A stretch of DNA of 64,000 nucleotides, from positions 62,001 through 126,000 of the forward strand of contig JBBRYT010000011.1 in NCBI GenBank assembly GCA_038237435.1. The letters are read 5' to 3'. Below, piece after piece: positions 25,500 through 34,028 of this stretch. The notes under the pieces are model-generated. The model saw only the letters and a list, made by a program, of their open reading frames with translations, did not search any database and was not told the origin of the DNA. This DNA is from JACCTI01 sp038237435. GTDB lineage: Bacteria > Verrucomicrobiota > Verrucomicrobiia > Chthoniobacterales > UBA10450. How positions within the stretch are numbered: the first letter of the stretch is position 1; the number at the start of each line of letters is the position of its first letter. The position numbers and the translations under genes were made by a program.

Positions 25500-28400
25500 T
25501 TAGGCCAAAACTGCCGCTGGCTGATGACGCGAGCGCATGGTCTGGTCGATGATCTCGCGAAATTCTCTGCCGAACCGGTCGATGGTAAAATTCTTTTCAT
25601 AAGTGGCTCGCGCCCCTGCCCCCAGTTGCCTAACGAGTGCAGGGTCTTCGATCATGCGTTGCAGGGCGGCGGCCAAGACGGCGGAATTCTCCGGCCTAAC
25701 GAGCAGTGAATTCTCACCGCTCATCATTACTTCCTCGGCACCACCGACTGCGGTCGCCACGATCGCTTTGCCCAGACACATCGCCTCCAGGATCGTAACC
25801 GTCGGCATCGCTTCGTCGCGCGAAGCAGAAACCACCACATCAGCTTCCCTCAAAAGGGCGAGCGCCTGCGCGTGGTTCTGCGCGCCCGTTATCGAAAAGT
25901 TTTGCAGACCCTCGCTGGTTGCGCCCAGCTTTCGGGAGAACTCCGGATCGAGTCTTCGTCCGGCGATTTGAAACTGCGCCTTCTGCAACACGTCGGGCGG
26001 GAGCAGAGCAATGGCTGCCGCAAAAATATCCTGACCTTTCCGCGATTCGAGGCTGCCGAGTAACAAGATCCGAAGAAACGATGCCGCCGCCTTCTCAGCG
26101 GTCGATTCATTCCCGCAAAAATCCGGAATGGCGTTTCGCAAACACTTTGCCGTACGATCGTTGAACGGTTGATAGAAGGCCGCCGTCCACGCGGATGGCG
26201 CAATGAGAACATCGGCTTGCGGAAGCGCCGCGCGCAATTTCTCGTCCGCGCGCATGTAATGTTCGCCGACCGAGGACGGCTCATGCAACCAAAACGCCAC
26301 CGGCACATTCTCCCCCGCTAATGCACGCACCGCCGGGGCGCTGAAGATAGTGTTCGCGATCACACAATGAAATTCCCGCGCGAACCTTTTGTAGGATTCA
26401 TGTTCCGCCTCCACCAGGGGATCGATGATTAATGGAATTCCTTCGGCCTCAAATTTTTGCGCGAGTGGACCGGCCGTCGGCGCCGTCACCACCACAAAAT
26501 CGCCGTGATTTCGACACCAGAGCGCGGCGTGAAAGAGCATCATCGGCGCACCGGACAAGGAGAGATCGTGCGACACAAAAAGCAGGTCGGCCCGGTTCGC
26601 ATTTATCTTGTACTCGTTAGGCACAGAAATTCGGACCGGCGTGGGCGAATCGGCGTAAAGCCAGTCGCGCATGTTCTCGGGAAAGTAGGGATCGTGCCCG
26701 GCGTAGCCTGGCCAGCGTTTCAGCAAAAAAATCGATGGCCGCTCCGCCCGCGCGATTTTCGTTCCTTCTCCCTCCATCCCGATCGATTCGTGGCCGCGGT
26801 GCGTCATGCTCACGAACGGCGTATAAACGCAGCGCATCCCGGCCGCGCGAATTTTGAAAGAGAGATCGAAATCGGAATGCGCGACCGGTGTATTGACCGC
26901 ATCGAATTGGCCAACCGAGAAAAAATCGTCGCGACGCATCGCGAGGCAGGCTGCCGACAAGGCGGAAGCGGCACGGAGCGATTGCGCAAAATTAAAGTAA
27001 TCAGTCGAATCACCCGGCCATTGATGGCAGGCCGTGCCGACAAATTCGCGCACGCCTGTCACCAGTCCCGCGTGTTGAATTCTTCCGTTGGCGTAAAGCA
27101 ACTTCGGCGAGACTCCGCCGACTTCGGGATTCTCCAGCTGCTCGATCAGATTCTCGATCCAATCCGATTCGGCACCCGCTACATCGTCATTCAGGAAAAT
27201 AAGGCGCGTGCCCGAAGCCGCCGCCGCGCCCAGATTGCATTTCTCGGAAAAATTGAATGGTTGATCGTAACGCACGAAACGAAATCCAGATCTAGCACTC
27301 GTTAGGCTTTCGAGCGCTTCCACCAGCAGGCTGTTGGCCACGATGACGATTTCGAGATCGGGATAAGAAGTGAGACGCGGCAGTTCTTCTACGCACGCTT
27401 TTCCGCGCGCTGCCGAGTCTGTCGGCACCACAATCGAAACTTTGGGCCACGCCGAAACTGTCAGGCGCGCGCGATTCGACGTCGGATACGCCATGATCTC
27501 GGCGGCCAGCCCGCGCCGCTTCATCGCATCTCCTAGCGCGGCCAGATTCGAAGCACGCGCGTGCGGTTTTCCGCCGGCCGAGCCGGAGGCGGGGTGCTCG
27601 CGCCAATGATACAGAACGTATGGAACGTGTATGATTTCGCGGGCCAGCTCCGTCGCGCGCAAGGCAAAATCGTAATCCTGCGAGAAGTCGAATTCCTTTC
27701 GGAATTTTCCGGCGCGCTCGACCAAATCACGACGATACGCCGTGAGATGTCCCATGTACATAAATGAGAGCAAGAGTTCCGGATTCCATTCTGGTTTGAA
27801 GAAAGGCGAATGACGTTTGCCGTCCGCGCCCAGTCGATCTTCGTCGCTGTAAAAAATTTCCGCGCTCCGATTTTCGTTGATCGCGCGCGCGAGTTCGTAG
27901 AGCGCGAAAGGCGCCAATAGATCATCGTGGTCAATGCAGGCGATGTAATCGCCGGTCGCGATGGCCAACGCGCGATTGGTATTTTCCGCAATCCCGAAAT
28001 TCTCCTGCAAAACTTCCAGCTGCAGCCGCGCTTCTTCCTTTCTCCATTCCTGCAAAAAAGTTCGCGTTTCGATGTTTTTGGAGGCGGCATCGACTGCGCA
28101 GATTTCGAAATCGTCGTAGGTCTGCGCCGCGAGCGAGGCGCGCAGCTCGCGCAGAAAAAGCTGCGGCGTATCATGAATAAGCAGCAGCAAACTGATCTTC
28201 GGACGACTCGTTAGGCGCGCAGCAGCCACGCGTTGGGCGACCAACCCCGCCACATCCGGCTCGTGCTCCGCGATCCACCTGGCGTAGCGATCCTCGACAA
28301 TTTTCGGCGCTTTTGCCTCCACTTTCGCGGCCGGCCGGTGCTTTTTTCCGCTCAGGTTCACCGGAATCCGTTTCAACTCGCGAATAATTTTCTCTGGAAT

Positions 28401-29537
28401 CGAGCGGCGCGGTTTGTCTTTGGTTTCGATCGAAACGCGAAAACAGCGCCCATTCTTTCGGCAAGCAACTTTGGCCGCTGTCAGCACGCGTTTTTTTGCC
28501 TTCAGCTCCTCTTTTATCTTTTCTATTTCGAGCCGCTGTTTCTCGATTTCTCCCCGGTGCGCGTCGCGGGCACTGCGCAGTTGTTCGGCGAGGGTGTCCA
28601 TGATTACCTGCGCCTTGCCGCGATCCCGCCGCAGTTCCTCGAAATCGTACGTTTTCGTTTTCAATTCGCGCGCACGCTCTTCCAACAAACTATCCAACGC
28701 GCTCAGCCGATATTTTTGATCGTCCATGACCGCTTGCGCGCGTTCGGCATGTCCGCGCAAATCCGCCACTTGCCGCGTTAATTCCTCCGCGGTTTCCTGC
28801 GCTTGTCGCTGCCCGGCCAAAACGGTGTCGAGCCACACCTGTCGTAACTGCAGCGCAGAATTTTCCCGCCGCAGCCGAGCGGCGCATCCTTCCGCACCGA
28901 TCCGCGCACCAATCATGGCATAAGCACGTTCGATGTTCTTGCTCTCGTTAGGCAAATGAAACTGCCGGGAAAAATCATCATCAGGCAAAATCGCGCCCAA
29001 GCCGAGGCCGCTCGAAAATTCGATCGCCTTGCGGCCTTGCGCGACCGCCTCCCAGACCGGCCGCAGCGAATCGGTTCGCTCCAGGTTTAAACCATGAAAT
29101 AGAATCGTGGCGTTCGGGGCGAGCTTAGGCCGCCACGCTTCCCATTCCATTTGCGCGATCTCGCCGCGGTCGCAGGCGTCGATCAATAAAATATCGACGC
29201 TTTCGTCCATTTCTTCGGCGGCGATTTGCGCGCCCCCGCTGGTGCGCAGGACGCTGAGATCGGGATAAAATTCTTCCGCTTCCGCGATGGCTTTTTGCCA
29301 CTCTTCGTCATCGGAGGCATTTTCGCGACGCACGGTTAGGCATTGGCAAGCGAGCGCGCGTTCTCGCGCCGCCTGGCACCAGGTAAAATGGATTTGCCCG
29401 TCCGAAAAGCCGAGCGTCACGATCCGCCCCGGTTTTTGCATGGCGACCAGATCGTAGAAAAAAGCGAGATGCCATCGCGACACTTCGCCGGAATAAAATT
29501 TCGGCTGGAAAGCAACGCTTGGCAGTTGGTTGAACAT
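25500..29537 (-). CDS. Giant glycan-assembly fusion: methyltransferase-like, coiled coil, GT2-GT2-GT4
   Basis: About 1345 residues from ATG 29537 (GTG at 29555 possible). Residues 1-225 look like a SAM-methyltransferase or cephalosporin-hydroxylase-type fold (GRIVTLGFSDGQIHF, VDILLIDACDRGEIAQMEWE). Residues about 225-350 form a charged coiled coil. Then come GT2 (about 444-690, CIDHDDLLAPFALYE), GT2 (about 696-930, LIFLNDDVAGAESDWIENL) and GT4 (about 980-1345, LLFVSHDLSLSGAPMMLFHA, SRDEAMPTVTILEAMCLGK). The GT domains are paralogous to those of the 22662 gene in a different order. Six exact GCCTAACGAG copies lie inside, unusually dense. Confidence 0.85.
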   Translation of the reverse strand: MFNQLPSVAFQPKFYSGEVSRWHLAFFYDLVAMQKPGRIVTLGFSDGQIHFTWCQAARERALACQCLTVRRENASDDEEWQKAIAEAEEFYPDLSVLRTSGGAQIAAEEMDESVDILLIDACDRGEIAQMEWEAWRPKLAPNATILFHGLNLERTDSLRPVWEAVAQGRKAIEFSSGLGLGAILPDDDFSRQFHLPNESKNIERAYAMIGARIGAEGCAARLRRENSALQLRQVWLDTVLAGQRQAQETAEELTRQVADLRGHAERAQAVMDDQKYRLSALDSLLEERARELKTKTYDFEELRRDRGKAQVIMDTLAEQLRSARDAHRGEIEKQRLEIEKIKEELKAKKRVLTAAKVACRKNGRCFRVSIETKDKPRRSIPEKIIRELKRIPVNLSGKKHRPAAKVEAKAPKIVEDRYARWIAEHEPDVAGLVAQRVAAARLTSRPKISLLLLIHDTPQLFLRELRASLAAQTYDDFEICAVDAASKNIETRTFLQEWRKEEARLQLEVLQENFGIAENTNRALAIATGDYIACIDHDDLLAPFALYELARAINENRSAEIFYSDEDRLGADGKRHSPFFKPEWNPELLLSFMYMGHLTAYRRDLVERAGKFRKEFDFSQDYDFALRATELAREIIHVPYVLYHWREHPASGSAGGKPHARASNLAALGDAMKRRGLAAEIMAYPTSNRARLTVSAWPKVSIVVPTDSAARGKACVEELPRLTSYPDLEIVIVANSLLVEALESLTSARSGFRFVRYDQPFNFSEKCNLGAAAASGTRLIFLNDDVAGAESDWIENLIEQLENPEVGGVSPKLLYANGRIQHAGLVTGVREFVGTACHQWPGDSTDYFNFAQSLRAASALSAACLAMRRDDFFSVGQFDAVNTPVAHSDFDLSFKIRAAGMRCVYTPFVSMTHRGHESIGMEGEGTKIARAERPSIFLLKRWPGYAGHDPYFPENMRDWLYADSPTPVRISVPNEYKINANRADLLFVSHDLSLSGAPMMLFHAALWCRNHGDFVVVTAPTAGPLAQKFEAEGIPLIIDPLVEAEHESYKRFAREFHCVIANTIFSAPAVRALAGENVPVAFWLHEPSSVGEHYMRADEKLRAALPQADVLIAPSAWTAAFYQPFNDRTAKCLRNAIPDFCGNESTAEKAAASFLRILLLGSLESRKGQDIFAAAIALLPPDVLQKAQFQIAGRRLDPEFSRKLGATSEGLQNFSITGAQNHAQALALLREADVVVSASRDEAMPTVTILEAMCLGKAIVATAVGGAEEVMMSGENSLLVRPENSAVLAAALQRMIEDPALVRQLGAGARATYEKNFTIDRFGREFREIIDQTMRSRHQPAAVLA

Positions 29538-29684
29538 CGGGACTCGCGTTCCCACTAGTCACCGCCGCTCGCGCTCGAATCAAGCACAGTGCGGAAATAA
29601 AACGCTCTGCGAAAAACCGTCGCAGAAAATGCAGTCGCGCCTGCAAAATGGACGAGCGATTATCCCACCGAACCGCGCTAACGA

Positions 29685-30691
29685 ATGCACCAAAGTTCTT
29701 ACAATCGCATGGCGGAGTTTTGCCGCGACTATCTCAAAACGCGCCGTGACCAGCCGCTGACGATCGTCGACCTCGGCAGTTGTGATTACAACGGGAATTA
29801 CCGGCCAATTTTTGCCCAGCCGCCGTGGCGCTACCTCGGGGTGGATCTGAGCGCGGGCAAGAATGTCGATCTCGTTCTGCGCGTCCGTATCGCTGGAGCG
29901 AGTTGAAAACCGAGAGCGTGGATGTGCTCGTTTCCGGTCAGACTTTCGAGCACGCAGAATTTTTTTGGGAAACAATGCTCGAAATCGCGCGCGTCTTGAA
30001 ACCACAGGGCTTGTGTTGCATCATCGCGCCGGCCACGGGCCGCGAACACCGTGTCCCGCTCGATTGTTGGCGATTTTTCACCGATGGATTTCGCGCCCTG
30101 GCCCGCTACGCGAGATTGGAAGTTCTCCATTCGCGCACGCATTGGGAAGAGTCGGCGGAATACGAGGCCGACAGTAATCAATGGCATGAATCGATCTTGA
30201 TCGCGCGCAAACCGCCGCAAACCTTGCCGATGAAATTGCGGCGCGCGCTCGACAGAATCATCACGCCACGGCTGCGACCGTTGCCGCAAAAAAGTGAGGC
30301 ACTCGTTCAGGTCTTCTATTCGACCGATGGCGCTTTTAACGAGGAAAAATCGATCATTGCTGGAGTTGAGCCCGGTTCTTGGGAAGAGGTTCGCATCTAT
30401 CTACCCAATGGCGCAACGGCCCGCGCGTTACGGATCGATTTCATGGGAGCTTTTCAGTTTGTGGAGATTGTCGAACTCCGTGTGGGCACGCCGACGCGCG
30501 AATATTTCTTTGCCCGGTCTAACGAGCAGTTCGATCTTCTGAAAATTGCCGGTGATGCCGAGCGCCTGCCGCACCCGACCTGGCTGCGATTGCAGATCAC
30601 AGGTCCCGATCCGCAACTCTACCTTCCCCCACTGGAGTTGCCTAACGAACCTGCAGAACGTGTCCAAGTCTGCTTGCGGGTCCGCTTTTAG
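29685..30691 (+). pseudogene. SAM-dependent methyltransferase, split by a one-base frameshift
   Basis: The first frame (29685-29906) reads MHQSSYNRMAEFCRDYLKTR with the SAM site TIVDLGSCDYNG, and stops after VDLVLRVRIAGAS. The second frame continues with PYRWSELKTESVDVLVSGQ and FEHAEFFWETMLEIARVLKP to 30691. Inserting one base between 29883 and 29884 restores LRDPYRW, as expected for the family, and a protein of about 335 residues. The C-terminal 120 residues form an additional beta-rich domain. The break may be a sequencing or assembly error or a true inactivation. Its stop TAG overlaps the GTG of the next gene. Confidence 0.75.
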
Positions 30692-32613
30692 TGAAGTCAT
30701 TCGCAAAGAGAAATTTCGAGCGATTCCAGGTCTCTCGACTGCGCAAACCGCTTCTGGTGATCGCGCAAGCGACGGCGACGATTTCCTTGCTCAGTTTCTC
30801 GCGACATCCGCTCCTCCCCACGGTTGATAGTTCCTGGGCGGCGGTGCTGACCTACGCCGCGACTAAACCGCTGCAATTTGGGCGCGACATTATCTTTACT
30901 TACGGCCCGCTCGGGCACATCGCCGATGGCGCATATTCGGCGAAATTATTTTTGCCGGATCTCGCGACGAATATCGCGCTGCGCGTGTTTTTTGTTGCGA
31001 TCGTCTTTCGACTATCGAGACGTCTGCAAACGCCGCGGCGGTTTGCTTTTATTGTTGTCGCGTTGCTGGCCGCGGGCGCCAGCTGGCAGGCGATGTTTCT
31101 TTTTCTGTCGGTGTCCGCCGCGTGGGTAATCTTCGGCGATCCAACGGAAAACGTGTTTCTCCGCAGTTGCGCTATCGTCGCTCTCGCTGCCATCGCGTTG
31201 GTCAAGGCAACTTTTCTGTTCTTCGTCCTTTTTTGCTTCATCGTCGGGCTGCTTCATTTGGCGGCACGGCGAAAAACGAAAGAGTTCGCGTTCACCGTCG
31301 TTTTTTTTGCCATCGCTTTTCTGGCGATCTGGCTTCTTGCTGCACAGGAACTGCAAAATCTGCCGCGTTATCTCTGGTCCTCTTTCGAGATCACGCGCGG
31401 TTACTCCGCGGCCATGAGCCTGCCCCCGTCCGCTTGGGTTCTCGTCGCTGGAATTATCGCAGCGGCTGCGTCGTTACTCCAAATTATCCTCGCGCTGATC
31501 CGCAATCATAAGGAGCCGGCCGCCTGGTTTATGTCATTGGTTCTCGGCGCCGCGCTCTTCATCGCCTGGAAACTTGGCTACACCCGCGCCGACACCCACA
31601 CGATCGATCTTTTTTACTACGCAGTCATCACGGTCCTGGCAGTGCCGGTTTTTTTTCGCCGGAGGCCGATCGGAAAAGATTTGATTCTTGATGGCGCGAT
31701 TGTCGCCGTCGTCGTCAGTTGCGGCATTTTTGTCATCGGCAATCAGACCGCGATCACGCCGTGGAAGCTTGCTCGTTCGACCTGGGACAATTTGCTCGCG
31801 AACAGTTACAATCTCACTCATCTGGGCGGGGTCCGTGCGCAGCTTGAAGAAGCTACTCGGCGGGAGCAGCAATCATTGGCTCTGCCGGAAATCCGGCGAA
31901 CAGTTGGTACGGCTTCACTTGACGTCTTCGGTGTGACTCAATCGACCGCGCTGGCCAACTCCCTCAACTACACGCCGCGGCCCGTCTTCCAAGGCTATTC
32001 GGCCTACACATCCGCGCTGCTGGATCTCAATGCAGCATTCTATAACTCTGACCGTGCGCCGGATTACGTGCTCTGCAAAATCGAGGTAATCGGATCACAT
32101 CTGCAAAGTGCCGAAGACGCGAAAGTCTTCCTTCTCCTGGCGCGCGATTATCGGCCGGCCCTGCAAGAAAACGGTTACGTCTTGCTCGCGCGGCGCAATC
32201 AACGGGCGCCCCACCCGGTCGCGTTGAAGTTTCGCAAGCAGAGCAAAAGCGCAATCGGACGCGAGATTAACGTTCCGCCCGGTCTTATCTGGTGCCAGTT
32301 AGAAGTCCATCAGTCGTGGCTGGGAAAACTAGTCGGCTTCCTCTATCAAACTCCTCAGCTCTCGCTGGAACTTGCGGATGGCGACCGGTCGATCGGAATC
32401 AAAGACATTCCACTTCCGATCGCCGCAGAAGGATTTCTGCTGAACCCTTTGGTCCTTTCCGACGAGGAATTTTTACAACTGAGCGATGGCACATATACGC
32501 CATTGGAAATCCGCTCGATCAAGATCGTTGCGGCGCAGCGCATGCCTTGGGCGACGCGACCGGGAATTCGCTATCGTTTCTTCGAAATCACCCTCTCAAC
32601 GCCGACACCCTAG
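30691..32613 (+). CDS. Polytopic membrane protein of the glycan locus, function unknown
   Basis: 640 residues from a GTG that overlaps the preceding stop by one base, indicating translational coupling. Residues about 20-360 contain roughly ten hydrophobic helices (FAIVFRLS-type loops between helices, FFVLFCFIVGLLHLA, FIAWKLGYTRADTHTIDLFY). A long soluble C-terminal part follows, with no recognised catalytic signature. The topology recalls GT-C glycosyltransferases or mannosyltransferase-like proteins, but I see no family motif. Its convergent overlap with the TPR gene is 4 bases. Confidence 0.7.
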   Translation: MKSFAKRNFERFQVSRLRKPLLVIAQATATISLLSFSRHPLLPTVDSSWAAVLTYAATKPLQFGRDIIFTYGPLGHIADGAYSAKLFLPDLATNIALRVFFVAIVFRLSRRLQTPRRFAFIVVALLAAGASWQAMFLFLSVSAAWVIFGDPTENVFLRSCAIVALAAIALVKATFLFFVLFCFIVGLLHLAARRKTKEFAFTVVFFAIAFLAIWLLAAQELQNLPRYLWSSFEITRGYSAAMSLPPSAWVLVAGIIAAAASLLQIILALIRNHKEPAAWFMSLVLGAALFIAWKLGYTRADTHTIDLFYYAVITVLAVPVFFRRRPIGKDLILDGAIVAVVVSCGIFVIGNQTAITPWKLARSTWDNLLANSYNLTHLGGVRAQLEEATRREQQSLALPEIRRTVGTASLDVFGVTQSTALANSLNYTPRPVFQGYSAYTSALLDLNAAFYNSDRAPDYVLCKIEVIGSHLQSAEDAKVFLLLARDYRPALQENGYVLLARRNQRAPHPVALKFRKQSKSAIGREINVPPGLIWCQLEVHQSWLGKLVGFLYQTPQLSLELADGDRSIGIKDIPLPIAAEGFLLNPLVLSDEEFLQLSDGTYTPLEIRSIKIVAAQRMPWATRPGIRYRFFEITLSTPTP

Positions 32614-34025
32614 GTGGAAGTGCGCTCCGATTGATACGAGCTCTCCACGCGAGCCGCTACGTCGCGATAACCGTAATCCACCTCGTAAATTTGCTTCATC
32701 GCGGAAATCGATTTTTCCGTTTCGCCCATTTGCTCGAAAACCAAACCAAGATTGTAGGTGATTTCCTTTTTCATCGGGTCCATCGAAAGAATTTCGCGGC
32801 CGGCTTCCTCGAGCTGCTTCACCGCCAGATCGAGCATGTTGAGCTGCTGATAGCATTTGCCTAACAAGTTCATCGCTTTCAGCCGCGCATTCGGATTCTG
32901 TCGCGCGCGCTGCAACTCCGGCAGTGCTTCGCGATAATGACTGGCGTTAACCAAGTGTTCGCCCAACTCGAAACGCAGTTGCAAGTCAGTCGGATTTCGC
33001 TCGGAGCGTTTGCGCGCTTCATCGATGAAAATTTCGGCGCGCGTTTTTTTCGCTGACTGCAACGCCGCAGAACGTTCGGCGTGTGACTCGTGTTCAGGTC
33101 CATGATCGGCGAGGAATCTTTCGTGCTCCGCGATCTCGTGCTCAGAGCGTTTCATGCCGAGATCGGAAACTTTGCGCAACAAACCTGCGTCGGTTTTTCC
33201 AGTGAGCTCGGCCGCGTATTGATACCAGGCGATCGCGTTCTCGAAATCTTCCTTTTGCTCGTGCAGCTGTCCGAGTTTGCGCGCGTGATCGACGCTCTCT
33301 GGCTCCGCCTGATGTCGTTCGTAGGTCTCCGCGATTTGTTGGTCTAACGACTCGCCGGTCAGTGCCATTCGACTTTGTTGTTCCAGCGAAACGGCCAGCT
33401 CTTTGTCCTTGATCAGGTCGCGATAACTCTCCGCTTGTTGCCAGCCTCCGGTTTTCATCGATGCGCGCGCCGCCGCGTCTTTGCCGAGACGCAACGCCTC
33501 CGCGTCGGTCGGATCAGCTTCACTGGCGCGGTTGTAAATTGCGACGGCCTCATCGCTGCGATCGAGATCGAGAAAAAGACGGCCGAGCTCGTGCAGAAGT
33601 CTGGTGTCGCGCGGTTTTTCTTCCAACAAGGTCTGCAAAGCGAGCACGCCAATTTCCGGATAACCGGCCGCGACCGCCGCTTCTTTCAGCAGCATGTTGG
33701 CTTGCCGATTGTACGGCTCATCCTCCAAAACTTTTTCCACCAGTTCGACCGCGCGTTTAGGATCCTTCTTCAGCTCGCGCTGCGCTTTCATCACCCCGAT
33801 CGATGCGGTCGAGATATTGAAAAACTTCTTTTTCTCCGCTTTCAGTTTCGTCACTTCCGTGCGCCGCAATAACTGCCGGCCGTTCAGAAATTCCGGTTCC
33901 TGTTTCAGGATTCCCTGCAAGAGCGAAATGGCGTAACCGAAGTTTCGCATCTCGACCGCCGCCACCGCCTTCAGCCAATGGCTGCGCTGCGTCTCGCCTA
34001 GCTCTTTTTCTGTCTTAACCGCCAT
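32610..34025 (-). CDS. Tetratricopeptide-repeat protein
   Basis: A 471-residue soluble protein with no signal peptide, made of successive TPR-like helices (NFGYAISLLQGILKQEPEFL, ALQTLLEEKPRDTRLLHELG, AIYNRASEADPTDAEALRLG, FENAIAWYQYAAELTGKTDA, LDLAVKQLEEAGREILSM). Very rich in Glu, Lys, Ala and Arg. It starts three bases after the mutS stop, so it belongs to the same transcript. TPR proteins are scaffolds; the partner is unknown. Confidence 0.85.
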   Translation of the reverse strand: MAVKTEKELGETQRSHWLKAVAAVEMRNFGYAISLLQGILKQEPEFLNGRQLLRRTEVTKLKAEKKKFFNISTASIGVMKAQRELKKDPKRAVELVEKVLEDEPYNRQANMLLKEAAVAAGYPEIGVLALQTLLEEKPRDTRLLHELGRLFLDLDRSDEAVAIYNRASEADPTDAEALRLGKDAAARASMKTGGWQQAESYRDLIKDKELAVSLEQQSRMALTGESLDQQIAETYERHQAEPESVDHARKLGQLHEQKEDFENAIAWYQYAAELTGKTDAGLLRKVSDLGMKRSEHEIAEHERFLADHGPEHESHAERSAALQSAKKTRAEIFIDEARKRSERNPTDLQLRFELGEHLVNASHYREALPELQRARQNPNARLKAMNLLGKCYQQLNMLDLAVKQLEEAGREILSMDPMKKEITYNLGLVFEQMGETEKSISAMKQIYEVDYGYRDVAARVESSYQSERTST

Positions 34026-34028
34026 CGT

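Noticed and set aside
26457..27305. Plus-strand frame of about 282 codons inside the giant glycosyltransferase gene
   Set aside because: It lies antisense to well-recognised GT2 and GT4 domains, is rich in Arg/His and lacks any motif or ribosome site.
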